Under the pieces are notes generated by a model that made no database searches, was not told the origin of the DNA, and was given only the letters and a program-made list of their open reading frames with translations. This document shows positions 25,297 through 33,935 of a stretch of 64,000 nt of DNA, piece by piece. Position numbers and translations under genes: made by a program. Position 1 is the stretch's first letter; every line of letters begins with the position of its first letter. The DNA is taken from positions 310,001 through 374,000 of the forward strand of contig NZ_RCVT01000001.1 in assembly GCF_016107325.1 (NCBI RefSeq), written 5' to 3'. Source of the DNA: Sphingomonas sp. MA1305 (GTDB lineage: Bacteria > Pseudomonadota > Alphaproteobacteria > Sphingomonadales > Sphingomonadaceae).

Positions 25297-25851
25297 ATGG
25301 CCGATCTCAGCCAAGCCCGCGTCCTCATGCTCGCCACCGACGGTTTCGAGCAGGACGAATTGTTCAAGCCTCGCCAGGCGCTGCTCGACGCTGGCGTGCA
25401 GGTGACGCTGGCGTCGATCAAGACCGACGCGATCCAGGGCATGGTCCACGACAGCGAGAAGGGCGAGACGATCACGCCCGACCTCACGCTAGACCAGGTC
25501 GACACCGACGATTACGACGCGCTGGTGCTGCCGGGCGGCGTCGGCAACCCCGACAAGATGCGGCTGCAGGAGCGCGCGGTCGAGATCGTCACCGAATTCA
25601 TGGAGGACGACAAGATCGTCGCGGCGATCTGCCACGCACCGTGGCTGCTGGTCGAGGCGGACGTGGTCGACGGTCGTCGCGTGACGAGCTGGCCGTCGGT
25701 GCGCACCGATCTGGAGAATGCCGGTGCCGAGGTGGAGGACGATCAGGTCGTCGTCGACGGCAATCTGATCACCAGCCGCAAGCCGGACGACATCCCCGCC
25801 TTCAACGACGCGATCCTGAAGGCGCTGGAGGAAGAACTGACCGACGCCTGA
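25297..25851 (+). CDS. DJ-1/PfpI family protein (general stress protein 18-like)
   Basis: A 184-residue class I glutamine-amidotransferase-like protein. The nucleophile elbow is visible as AAICHAPWLLV, with Cys112 followed by His113, and the conserved first-strand motif ATDGFEQDEL supplies the usual glutamate near residue 18. Members act in protein repair or deglycation and glyoxal detoxification, and the bacterial group is often stress-induced. ATG 25297 follows AGGAG at 9-base spacing. A candidate EcfG promoter fits stress control. The 3' end meets the convergent acyltransferase gene and palindromic repeat copy 4. Confidence 0.88.
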   Translation: MADLSQARVLMLATDGFEQDELFKPRQALLDAGVQVTLASIKTDAIQGMVHDSEKGETITPDLTLDQVDTDDYDALVLPGGVGNPDKMRLQERAVEIVTEFMEDDKIVAAICHAPWLLVEADVVDGRRVTSWPSVRTDLENAGAEVEDDQVVVDGNLITSRKPDDIPAFNDAILKALEEELTDA

Positions 25852-25855
25852 GGCG

Positions 25856-26974
25856 CTACTCAGCCCCCCCTTTGAGGGGAGGAACAGGGGGTGGGGCGTC
25901 GCCTCGTACGCTCCGCGTGCGGAAAGGCCCCACCCCAAACCCTTCCCTGCAGGGGAGGGGCCCTGCGGCGTTCAGCCAGCGCTGCGTGGGGCGTTCCCAT
26001 AGATGGTAGAGCGCGACCGACGCGATCAGCACCAGCAGCAGATAGGCGGCGATCGTCACGGGCGGCACCTGATCGCCGTGCACGAAGACGAGCTTGAACG
26101 CCTTCCACAGCAGGAAGTGCGACAGATAGGTCGCGAAGCTGATCTCGCCGAGATAATGGACGATGGCGAGCTCCAGCGGATGGCGCGGCCGGCCGGCGGT
26201 CTGCGCGAGCAGCATCAGCAGCGCGGCAAAACCGGTGGGAACGGTGAGGGCCTCCGGCGCGCCGAGCCACCGAGCGGCGGCAGCAAGGACAGCCACCGCG
26301 AGGGACAATCCGAGCGGCAGGCGGCGCAGGTAGAGCGCGGCGAGGATCGTGCCGCAGCCGAATTCGGTCAGGCAACGAAGCAGCCCGAAGCGCGGGATGT
26401 CGGCGCCGAGGGCCGGCTGGTCCGCCATGCCCCAGGCAAGCAGCCCAAGCAGCGCCACCGCCGATGCCAGCAGCGCCGGCGTCGGCCAGCGCCGCCAGTC
26501 GAGCGCGCAGGCGCATATCGGGAACAGCAGATAGGCCGCCGCCTCGCAACTGATCGACCAGGCCGGGTCGTTCCACGTCAGCCGGTTCGTGAAACCCCAA
26601 TTCTGGACGAGCAGCAGGTGCGACGGCAGCTCCGCCCATGGAAAGGCGGGATCATGCCGCCCCGTCGCGGCGAACAGCGCGGCAAGCAGCACGCCGAACG
26701 CCAGCATGGCGACGTGCAGCGGCCAAATCCGCGCCACCCGCTTGCGCCAGAAGCCGGGCACGGCGGCGACACCGCCGTCGTGCAGCCGCGGCCCCCAGGT
26801 CAGCCAGATGACGAAGCCGGACAGCAGGAAGAAGAAATCGACCGCCAGATAGCCGTGCGCGAACGCCGCCTCCATCGACGGCGGCAGGCCGGCGATGCTG
26901 GCGCGGACATGGTAGAGCACCACCGCCCAGGCGGCGAGGCCGCGGGCGCCGGTGAGCGCGCGCAATTCGCTCAT
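25856..26974 (-). CDS. Acyltransferase 3 family membrane protein with repeat-derived C-terminus
   Basis: A 372-residue polytopic protein starting ELRALTGARGLAAWAVVLYH, typical of the acyltransferase 3 family, which transfers acetyl or other acyl groups to exported sugars. About ten hydrophobic helices are visible, with FFLLSGFVIWLTW and WSISCEAAAYLLFP as family marks. The last 35 residues after LWERPTQRWLNAAG are encoded by palindromic repeat copy 4 (25862-25961), which also brings the region to its stop. The start overlaps the end of the O-glycosylation ligase in an ATGA junction, so both act in one operon, probably decorating a surface glycan. Confidence 0.88.
   Translation of the reverse strand: MSELRALTGARGLAAWAVVLYHVRASIAGLPPSMEAAFAHGYLAVDFFFLLSGFVIWLTWGPRLHDGGVAAVPGFWRKRVARIWPLHVAMLAFGVLLAALFAATGRHDPAFPWAELPSHLLLVQNWGFTNRLTWNDPAWSISCEAAAYLLFPICACALDWRRWPTPALLASAVALLGLLAWGMADQPALGADIPRFGLLRCLTEFGCGTILAALYLRRLPLGLSLAVAVLAAAARWLGAPEALTVPTGFAALLMLLAQTAGRPRHPLELAIVHYLGEISFATYLSHFLLWKAFKLVFVHGDQVPPVTIAAYLLLVLIASVALYHLWERPTQRWLNAAGPLPCREGFGVGPFRTRSVRGDAPPPVPPLKGGAE
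25862..25961. repeat. GC-rich palindromic repeat, copy 4, forming the 3' end of an acyltransferase gene
   Basis: Same family as copy 1: left CCCCCCCTTTGAGGGGAGG, inner GGGGTGGGGC and GCCCCACCCC arms, right CCCTTCCC-TGCA-GGGGAGGGG. It is translated in the minus direction as the Pro/Gly-rich tail PLPCREGFGVGP to PPPVPPLKGG of the acyltransferase. It lies between convergent genes, so it can also act as a double terminator. Confidence 0.88.
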
Positions 26975-28350
26975 GCCGGCAGCGGCGGGGCCGGATCGGG
27001 CGGCGATGCGGCGGAGACGCGGCGGACGAAGCCGGTATGGCCCTGTTCGGCGCGACGGCGCGACAGATAGGTGTCGAGCCCGATCTGCGCGCCGAGCAGC
27101 ATGTAGACGAACGGCTGAAAGGCGATGGCGACGAAGGCGGCGCCGAGCAGATAGACGCAATGCGCGGTCTGCAGCGCGGCGGCGAGCGGCCCGGCCCAGC
27201 CGAACTCACCCTCCGGATCGCGGTAGCGCCGGCGCAGCACCTCCATGCGGATCAGCCCGATCAGGCTGATCGACAGCCACAGCGCGAGGCCGGGATAGCC
27301 CTGTTCGCCGAGCGTTTCGAAATAGGCGCTGTGATAGCCGCGCGCCTTGTCGGTCACCGCCATGTCGGCGACAACGGGGGCGGGGCCGCTGCCGTCCGTC
27401 TTCTTGATCTCGTAGCGGATGCGGTTGCCGCGATAGGCCTCGAACCCGCCGCCGAACGGGTGCGACTTGGCATAGTCGATCGTCCACTTCCACACGGCGA
27501 CGCGGGTCGAGGCGGATTCGTCGGCGTCATGGTTCTTGATCGTGCTCATCCGGTCGGTGAACGAGGCCGGCAGGAACGGCACCGACAGCACCGCCAGGCC
27601 ACCGATCAGCGACAGATAGAGGAACTTGCGGCGGGTGTTGCGCAGCGACAGCAGCGCGACGAGCACGATGCAGACCAGGCCGGTGCGCGTCGACGTGCCG
27701 ATCGGGATCAGCAGACAGGCGAAGATCAGCGCCAGCCCATAGCCCTTCATCCGCCAGTCCGGGGGGAAGATCGTGCCCCAGCGCATGAACCAGGCGATCA
27801 GCGGCACGATCGCGATCGCGACGGTGGAGATGGTCGAGCCCTCATACAGGCCCGAATTGTTGTTGACCATCAGGTCGAGCTGGCCATAGCCGCCGCCGCC
27901 GGCCAGCGTCTTGATGCCCCCGACGATGATGATCGCGCCCGCCGAAACGATCATGAACAGCAGCAGCGCCTCGATGCGCAACCGCGTGCGCAGGGTCAGC
28001 GGCAGGAAGGCGGCGAAGGCCAGGCATTTCCACACCCAGTCCCATTTGTCCTTGGCGTCGAGGGGGAAATCGGCGCCGAGCGTCGTCGCCCAGCAATAGA
28101 GCAGCAGCAGCACGATCAGGCCCTGCCGGGGGGCGAAACGGCTGTCGCTCTTGTCGTCGGCGATCAGCCAGCCGCCGACCGCCATCGCCACCGCGATCAG
28201 CGAGATCGGGATGCTGTTGAGCAGCAGATAGGTCAGCCGCTGCGGCGAGACGATGTCGATGTAGACATAGGCCAGCACGAGCAGGAACGGCCGGCGCAGC
28301 CCCATGCCGAACAAAGCGACGAGAAAGCCGATGAAGGCGAGGTCGCGCAT
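26971..28350 (-). CDS. O-antigen-ligase-like O-glycosylation ligase, exosortase A system type
   Basis: A 459-residue membrane protein with about ten to twelve helices. The N-terminal part (MRDLAFIGFLVALFGMGLRRP, VDIVSPQRLTYL-like segment, IVLLLLYCWATTLGADFP) matches the DUF5935-type region found in putative O-glycosylation ligases of exosortase A (XrtA) systems. The central and C-terminal region has the Wzy_C large periplasmic loop (WTIDYAKSHPFGGGFEAYRGN, YHSAYFETLGEQGYPGLALW). It should join undecaprenyl-linked sugars to protein or lipid acceptors. ATG 28350 is in a TGATG overlap with the 41-residue gene upstream and continues into the acyltransferase by ATGA. The family assignment is by pattern. 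Confidence 0.8.
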   Translation of the reverse strand: MRDLAFIGFLVALFGMGLRRPFLLVLAYVYIDIVSPQRLTYLLLNSIPISLIAVAMAVGGWLIADDKSDSRFAPRQGLIVLLLLYCWATTLGADFPLDAKDKWDWVWKCLAFAAFLPLTLRTRLRIEALLLFMIVSAGAIIIVGGIKTLAGGGGYGQLDLMVNNNSGLYEGSTISTVAIAIVPLIAWFMRWGTIFPPDWRMKGYGLALIFACLLIPIGTSTRTGLVCIVLVALLSLRNTRRKFLYLSLIGGLAVLSVPFLPASFTDRMSTIKNHDADESASTRVAVWKWTIDYAKSHPFGGGFEAYRGNRIRYEIKKTDGSGPAPVVADMAVTDKARGYHSAYFETLGEQGYPGLALWLSISLIGLIRMEVLRRRYRDPEGEFGWAGPLAAALQTAHCVYLLGAAFVAIAFQPFVYMLLGAQIGLDTYLSRRRAEQGHTGFVRRVSAASPPDPAPPLPA

Positions 28351-28475
28351 CAGTCGCGCTTGCCCCAGTGGCGCGGCGGCGGCGCTTCGGAATCGAGGTC
28401 GGGCCGGCGCAGCAGCCGCCATGCGGCGAGCAGCAGTAGCGCATGCGTCAGGCCGAGCGCGAAATTGTCGATCAT
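28350..28475 (-). CDS. 41-residue membrane peptide at head of the glycan operon
   Basis: This tiny frame (MIDNFALGLTHALLLLAAWRL then a polar RRPDLDSEAPPPRHWGKRD tail) has a single hydrophobic helix and a Pro-rich, charged C-terminus. It overlaps the start of the O-glycosylation ligase by one base (TGATG), which strongly suggests real translation and coupling. A GGAAGGAG site lies about 12-15 bases upstream of ATG 28475, a little distant. I do not recognise the family. In this position it could be a ligase accessory protein. Confidence 0.6.
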   Translation of the reverse strand: MIDNFALGLTHALLLLAAWRLLRRPDLDSEAPPPRHWGKRD

Positions 28476-28722
28476 GGCAGCCCGGCGCTCCTTCCCGCCA
28501 TCGCGCTGCCTAGCGACCAGCGGTTGACGGAGGCTTAAACCTGACACGGATGGCATCGCGGGAAGGGTGCAGCTACCGCCAGGACATAGGATGGGGCGCT
28601 CCGACGCGTGCTGGAGCGATCGGCGCTATCCGCCGGTCCGGAATGCTTCGCACGTTCGCGAGCCGACCATCCGCCACCATCGCTGACGCGGCGTTAACGG
28701 GGATCGTGGCAAGGCGTGCATC

Positions 28723-29988
28723 ATGCGCATCCTCCATGTCCTCGATCACGGCCTGCCGCTGCAGAGCGGCTATACCTTTCGCACGCGCGCGATCCTGAAG
28801 GCGCAGGAGGCACGCGGTTGGCAGGTGGCGGCGGTCACCGGGCCGCGGCAGGGTGCCTGCGCCGATGCGGTCGAATCGGTCGACGGCATAACCTTTCACC
28901 GGACGCCGCCGGTCGGCGGCACCGGGCCGGTCGGCGAGGCGCGCGGCATCCGCGCCTTCGCGCGGCGGATTGACGCGGCGGTGGAGTCGTTCCGTCCGGA
29001 CGTGCTGCATGCGCATTCGCCCGCGCTCGACGCGGTCGCCGCCTGGCTGGTCGCGCGGCGGTGGGGCTTGCCGCTGGTCTATGAGATCCGCGCCTTCTGG
29101 GAGGATGCGGCGGTCGGCAACGGCACAGGGCGCGAGGGATCGGCCCGGTATCGCGCGACGCGGGCGCTGGAAAATTGGGCGGTGGCGCGGGCCGACGCGG
29201 TGACGGTGATCTGCGAGGGCCTGCGCGGCGACCTGATCGCGCGCGGCGTGGCGGCCGACAAGGTGACCGTATCGCCCAATGGCGTCGACCTGTCGCTGTT
29301 CGGCGAACCGGTGCCGCGCGATCCGACGCTGGCCGCGGCGCTCGATCTGGTCGGGGCGGAGACGATCGGCTTCATCGGCAGCTTCTACGATTACGAGGGG
29401 CTCGACGATCTGATCGCGGCGATGCCGGCGCTGGTCGCGGCGCGGCCGCGGGCGCGGCTGCTGCTGGTCGGCGGCGGGCCGATGGAGGCGGCGTTGCGCG
29501 CACAGGCGGCGGCGTCGCCGGCGGCACAGGCGATCCGCTTCGTCGGCCGGGTGCCGCACACCGAGGTGGAGCGCTATTATGCGCTGGTGGACGTGCTCGC
29601 CTATCCCCGCAAACGGATGCGACTGACCGACCTCGTCACGCCGCTCAAGCCGCTGGAGGCGATGGCGCAGGGGCGGCTGGTCGCGGCCTCCGACGTCGGC
29701 GGACATCGCGAACTGATCCGTTTTGGCGGTGACGGGGGCGGCGCGGGGGCCGGCGAGGGCGATACGGGCACGCTGTTCGCGCCCGACGATCCCGCGGCGA
29801 TCGCCACCGCGCTCGCCGGCCTGCTCGCCGACCGGTCGGACTGGGAGGCGCGCCGCGGCCGGGCGCGCCGCTTCGTCGAGCAGGAGCGTAACTGGTCGTC
29901 AAATATTTGCCGTTACGAACCGATTTACCAAAGGCTCACCGCCGCAAGACTGGATCGATCATGGCCGCGTTCTTCCGCCCGCACCTGA
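28723..29988 (+). CDS. Glycosyltransferase, exosortase A system-associated type
   Basis: A 421-residue GT-B fold (GT4-like) glycosyltransferase. The N-terminus MRILHVLDHGLPLQSGYTFR is the signature of the exosortase A/PEP-CTERM-associated glycosyltransferases. The donor-binding half shows SPNGVDLSLFG, ETIGFIGSFYDYEGLDDL, LLLVGGGPM and PLKPLEAMAQGRLVAASDVGG. It likely transfers a nucleotide-activated hexose to a growing polyprenyl-linked glycan at the membrane. It is divergent from the ligase-acyltransferase operon, and together they form a compact XrtA-linked glycan cluster. No exosortase gene itself is in the window. Confidence 0.85.
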   Translation: MRILHVLDHGLPLQSGYTFRTRAILKAQEARGWQVAAVTGPRQGACADAVESVDGITFHRTPPVGGTGPVGEARGIRAFARRIDAAVESFRPDVLHAHSPALDAVAAWLVARRWGLPLVYEIRAFWEDAAVGNGTGREGSARYRATRALENWAVARADAVTVICEGLRGDLIARGVAADKVTVSPNGVDLSLFGEPVPRDPTLAAALDLVGAETIGFIGSFYDYEGLDDLIAAMPALVAARPRARLLLVGGGPMEAALRAQAAASPAAQAIRFVGRVPHTEVERYYALVDVLAYPRKRMRLTDLVTPLKPLEAMAQGRLVAASDVGGHRELIRFGGDGGGAGAGEGDTGTLFAPDDPAAIATALAGLLADRSDWEARRGRARRFVEQERNWSSNICRYEPIYQRLTAARLDRSWPRSSART

Positions 29989-30740
29989 CCCTCTCTGCCG
30001 TCGCCCCCTGGATCGCGCCCGTCGGTGGCGCGATCGTAGGCGGGGCGGTGGCGGCGCTGTTCCTGCTGGTGCCGGGCGGGACGCTGGAGGATTGGGTGTG
30101 GCGCAGCGGCGTCGCGGCGCTAGTGCCGGTGGCGCAGCCGCCACTCGGCACCACCGCGCGAATGGTGCTGGCACTGGGCGCGGGCTGCGTCGCCGCGGCG
30201 GTGAGCTGGTCGGCGCTGTTCCTGCTGTTCGGCGTGGGCGGGGTGTTCGGCCGCAAGGACACGCCGGGCGAGGCGGGCGCGCCGGTGCTGCGCCGCGCCG
30301 ATGCGCATCCCGACGCGCCGTCGCGCCGGCCGCTGTCCGCCGCCGATCTCGGTGCGCCGCTGCCGCCACCGACTCCGGCATCGGACGAGGTCGTGGACGC
30401 GACGCCCGCCGCCGTGGTGGCGGAGGCCCTGACGCAGGCAGTCGAGATCCTGCCGGCGCCGCTCGCCACGTCGCCGTCGCCGCCCGTACCGCCGGTCGAG
30501 CGCGCCTTGCCAGCGGACCTCGATCAGCCGCTCGCCGCCTTCCACCCCGAAGCGGTGCCCGATGCGCCGCGCGAACCGATTCGTCCGGTCGCCCCGCTCC
30601 GCACGCCGGTCGCGCTCGGCCAGGGGGAGCGGATCGCCACGGTCGAACTGCCGGTCCGGCCGGAGACGAACGAACCGCCGTCGATCGAGGCGCTGCTCCG
30701 CCGCCTGGAACAGGGCGCCCGCCGCCAGGCGCGGGCCTGA
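29961..30740 (+). CDS. Hypothetical membrane protein with long Pro/Ala-rich tail
   Basis: A 259-residue protein overlapping the glycosyltransferase end by 28 bases in another frame. The N-terminus has two helices (IVGGAVAALFLLVPGG and VSWSALFLLFGVGGVFG). The remaining two thirds are disordered, rich in Pro, Ala and Val, with PPVPPVERALP-type stretches and a terminal amphipathic motif IEALLRRLEQGARRQ. The tail could span the periplasm or recruit partners. I chose ATG 29961, which gives a membrane-compatible N-terminus. No known family; possibly a surface glycan export accessory by context. Confidence 0.65.
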   Translation: MAAFFRPHLTLSAVAPWIAPVGGAIVGGAVAALFLLVPGGTLEDWVWRSGVAALVPVAQPPLGTTARMVLALGAGCVAAAVSWSALFLLFGVGGVFGRKDTPGEAGAPVLRRADAHPDAPSRRPLSAADLGAPLPPPTPASDEVVDATPAAVVAEALTQAVEILPAPLATSPSPPVPPVERALPADLDQPLAAFHPEAVPDAPREPIRPVAPLRTPVALGQGERIATVELPVRPETNEPPSIEALLRRLEQGARRQARA

Positions 30741-30745
30741 TCCCA

Positions 30746-30780
30746 TAAAAAGGCCGGCCCCGCGGTGATGCGGGACCGGC
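30746..30780 (-). terminator. Rho-independent terminator of the TonB receptor gene
   Basis: On the minus strand an 11-bp stem (GCCGGTCCCGC with GCGGGGCCGGC, one G-U pair) closes around ATCACC and is followed by five T residues. It lies 50 bases after the stop of the TonB-dependent receptor at 30831 and also stands at the end of the convergent 29961 gene. Confidence 0.85.
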
Positions 30781-30830
30781 AGTGTGGCCGATGGCAGCGA
30801 GGGATAACGCAGCCGCTCGGAACTCTTAAT

Positions 30831-33800
30831 TTAGAAGTCGAACGACAGCTGGAGGCGCGCGTTGCGCGGGGTCTGATAACCGTTGATCGTCCTGTAATAG
30901 GGCGACGCGCGACCCTGACTGTCGGTGCCATACTCGCTGCGGCTGACGACCGCTTGGCGGTTCAGCACGTTGAACACCGTACCGCGCAGCGTCATCGCCG
31001 CCTTGCCGACGTTGAACTTGTAGCTGATGTCCAGATCGTTGGTGATCAGCCAGTCGCTCTTGAACACGGAGCCGCGCTGGATCAGCTGAACGGGCGCGGT
31101 CACCGACGGGTCGGTATTGATCGAGCCATCCGCATTGACCTGGCAATAAAGGCCGCCGGCGCCATAGGCATAAGCATAGGGATCGACCGACTTGGGCACG
31201 CGACCAAGGCAACCGAACCGCCGCGGCGCATAGGCCTGGACGTTGAGGCCGACATTGAGGCTGTCAAAGAACAGGTAGCTGCCCGCCAGCTTGATCACGT
31301 GGCGCTTATCGTTCGGGGAATAGCCGTAGGTGCCGTTGACCAGGCCGGGCTGGTCGAAGTCGGTGGTCAGGCCGGTGTCGCTCTGGCCGTTGTCGGTCTT
31401 CACGCCACCTTCGTAATTCCCGATCGTCTTCGAATAGGTGTACGAGCCGTCGAAGCTCCACACGCCATCGAACTCACGATGAGCTTCGAAGGTGATGCCC
31501 TTGTAGGTGCGCACCGCCCGCGGATAGCCGAGTTGCGCCGCAGTGAACGAGACGGTGCGTGGCGTGCTTTCACCGTTGATCGGATAGGCGAGCTGGACGG
31601 TGGCGCCACTGCCCGGATTGATCAGCACATATTGATCGAACCCGCCCCAGAGCGACGAACAACCACTGATCTTCTGCTGGATGCAGTAATTGTTGATCGC
31701 GCCGTCGATGGCGGCGTCCTCCAATACTTCGTTCAGCTTGGTGTAGGTGAAGAAGGCACCGATTCGCCAGCGTGCGCCGATCCGCTTCTCGTATCCGAGG
31801 ATATATTCATCCGCCGACTGCGGTTTCAGCGTCGAGGACACGGTGGAGGCCGCCTCCTTCGGCTGACCGTTTCCGGTGACCGAGCAATTGAGCACCTTGT
31901 CGTCAGGGCAGGCCGCCGCACCGGAATAGAGCACCGGCGCACCGAGAATCGGAATGTTGCTGCTGTTCAATCCGGCGTACAGGTTGGTTCGGATGAAATA
32001 GGTTTCACCACCGGTCAGACGGATGTTGGTGTTCGACGCAACGGGGATGAACAGGCGGCCGAAGCTGCCGTAGATCTTGTCACGCTGGTCACCGATCGGA
32101 TCGAAGGTGAATCCAAGACGCGGCCCCCATTGATTGCCCGATCGGTAGAAGGTCTGGTTGAGCGCGTTGTTGTTGGTGAAGCGGTCGTTGCGCAGGCCTA
32201 GATTGAGGTTGAGTCGATTTGAGAACAACGACCAGCTGTCCTCGATATAGTAGGCGCTATTGAGCGACTTGAATACGCCGGACTGCCGATAGACGCTCTG
32301 CTGAACATAGTCGGTGCCAACGGCGAGGCCGTAGCTGTTGCTCGCGTCCGCACGGTAGATGCTGTAGCCGATGCCATTGCCCGACGGCAGGTAGAGCGAG
32401 TTCGACGACAGCTCCTCGCGATCGTAACCGCCCTTGACGTGATGCGAACCAAGTAGGTTGAAGTAGAGATCGGCGTCGCCGCGGTAGAACTTCCGCGTAT
32501 CCTCGCTGATTCCCTGGCTGCCGCCGGCAACGGTCAGCGTCTTACTGACGAGCGGATCGCGAAAGTCGCCGGCGCCCGGCACGATCGTGTTGGTCGCGTT
32601 GAACGACTGATAATTGTAGTTGTTCTCGTTGCGCCCATAGGCGGCCGACAGCGTCAGCCACTTCGTCATCACGCCGGTATAGCGTGCGACATAGTTGTTG
32701 CCGCCGTAGGTCGACAGGGTGCGTCCGCTGTACGGGCCATCGGTGTTGGTGAGGTAGTTGTACCGGTTCGCGGCGGTGACGGTATTGCCGTAGGTACTGT
32801 TGACGTCGTTGCCTACGGTGCTGAAATAGGTGAAGTCGAGGCGCTGTCCGTCGGTGACCACGAGATCAACCTTGCCCGCCCAGAACGGCGAGTGCGTCGA
32901 GTAATAGCTGCGGCTGGTCCCGAGATACTTTGCCGGATTGGACACGTCGCTGGTCCGCGGATCGCCGAGGAACTGGCGGCCGGCACCGCTGCTCGTATTG
33001 TCGCGGGCCTGGTACAGGCCGTAAAAGAACAGATGGTCCTTCCAGATCGGGCCGGACAATTGGAAGATCGTCGAGCGTGCATCGCTGGTGCCGCCGTCAT
33101 TGTCCGATCCGAAGGTGTCGCGGCCGTATGAGCGCAGCTTGTTCGGATTCCAGGTGAACAGGACGCCGCCGTGGAAGTCGTTCGAACCCGACTTCGTGGT
33201 CGCGCTGGTGAAGCCGCCGGTGGTGCGCCCGAATTCCGCGGCAAAGCCGCCGGTCTTCACTTCCACCGTCTGATACAACTCGAATGGGACACCCGCCGGC
33301 GACAGGCTCTTGCGGAAATCGGAGATGTTGAGGCCGTTGACGAAATAGGCGTTTTCCGAAACCGCCGACCCGTTGACCGAGGGTAAGCCGCCGAAGGCGC
33401 CCGAACCTGCCGCCGTCCCCGGCGCCTGTAGAATGATGGCGGTCAGGCTACGCGCGATCGGCAGGCGTGTGGCAATGTCCGCAACGTTGATGATCTGGCC
33501 GGTGGTGGTCAGGTCGAAGTCGGTCGTCTTGATGCGCTTGCTGGTGATGGTGATGTCGCCACCTGCCGCGCCCAGGCGAAACTGGTTGGACGATGCGCCG
33601 GCGGCGAGCCGAACCGCCGATTCGGCATAAGCGTCGAAGCCAGGTGCCTCGACCGTGAAGTCATAGTCGCCGTTCTGCAATTCGGGGATCAGATAAGCAC
33701 CGCCCTTTGTCGTGGTTGCGGAGCGGGTGAAACCCTGGCCGACCGAACGGATCGTGACCGTCGCGCCTTCGATCGGCTTGCCATTGGTGTCGACGACCGT

Positions 33801-33935
33801 GCCGGTCGCCGCAAAGCTGGTGAATCCCTGCGCTGACGCACTGGGTGCGAGCGCGACCAGGCCGGTCGTTGTCATCAGGCCGTAGAGCGCCGATGCGAGA
33901 AGCCCCTTGCGGAGGCCCCGCTTAATGTTCGTCAT
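30831..33935 (-). CDS. TonB-dependent outer-membrane receptor, Oar-like
   Basis: A 1034-residue outer-membrane protein. A signal peptide (LLASALYGLMTTTGLVALAP, cut after ASA) is followed by a carboxypeptidase-regulatory-like beta domain (ATGTVVDTNGKPIEGATVTI, GGAYLIPELQNGDYDFTVEAP), the plug (GLNISDFRKSL, VKTGGFAAEFGRTTGG) and a 22-strand barrel ending in the OMP signature LQLSFDF. Oar-type receptors import large or unknown substrates with TonB energy. ATG 33935 has AGAGGGGA upstream, and I prefer it over a start 66 bases earlier. A perfect palindrome ACCGTATACGGT lies 44 bases upstream, probably an operator. Substrate cannot be assigned. Confidence 0.9.
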   Translation of the reverse strand: MTNIKRGLRKGLLASALYGLMTTTGLVALAPSASAQGFTSFAATGTVVDTNGKPIEGATVTIRSVGQGFTRSATTTKGGAYLIPELQNGDYDFTVEAPGFDAYAESAVRLAAGASSNQFRLGAAGGDITITSKRIKTTDFDLTTTGQIINVADIATRLPIARSLTAIILQAPGTAAGSGAFGGLPSVNGSAVSENAYFVNGLNISDFRKSLSPAGVPFELYQTVEVKTGGFAAEFGRTTGGFTSATTKSGSNDFHGGVLFTWNPNKLRSYGRDTFGSDNDGGTSDARSTIFQLSGPIWKDHLFFYGLYQARDNTSSGAGRQFLGDPRTSDVSNPAKYLGTSRSYYSTHSPFWAGKVDLVVTDGQRLDFTYFSTVGNDVNSTYGNTVTAANRYNYLTNTDGPYSGRTLSTYGGNNYVARYTGVMTKWLTLSAAYGRNENNYNYQSFNATNTIVPGAGDFRDPLVSKTLTVAGGSQGISEDTRKFYRGDADLYFNLLGSHHVKGGYDREELSSNSLYLPSGNGIGYSIYRADASNSYGLAVGTDYVQQSVYRQSGVFKSLNSAYYIEDSWSLFSNRLNLNLGLRNDRFTNNNALNQTFYRSGNQWGPRLGFTFDPIGDQRDKIYGSFGRLFIPVASNTNIRLTGGETYFIRTNLYAGLNSSNIPILGAPVLYSGAAACPDDKVLNCSVTGNGQPKEAASTVSSTLKPQSADEYILGYEKRIGARWRIGAFFTYTKLNEVLEDAAIDGAINNYCIQQKISGCSSLWGGFDQYVLINPGSGATVQLAYPINGESTPRTVSFTAAQLGYPRAVRTYKGITFEAHREFDGVWSFDGSYTYSKTIGNYEGGVKTDNGQSDTGLTTDFDQPGLVNGTYGYSPNDKRHVIKLAGSYLFFDSLNVGLNVQAYAPRRFGCLGRVPKSVDPYAYAYGAGGLYCQVNADGSINTDPSVTAPVQLIQRGSVFKSDWLITNDLDISYKFNVGKAAMTLRGTVFNVLNRQAVVSRSEYGTDSQGRASPYYRTINGYQTPRNARLQLSFDF

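Noticed and set aside
30765..32201. Plus-strand frame of 478 codons opposite the TonB receptor
   Set aside because: Antisense to a well-supported outer-membrane receptor, and its start lies within the terminator region.
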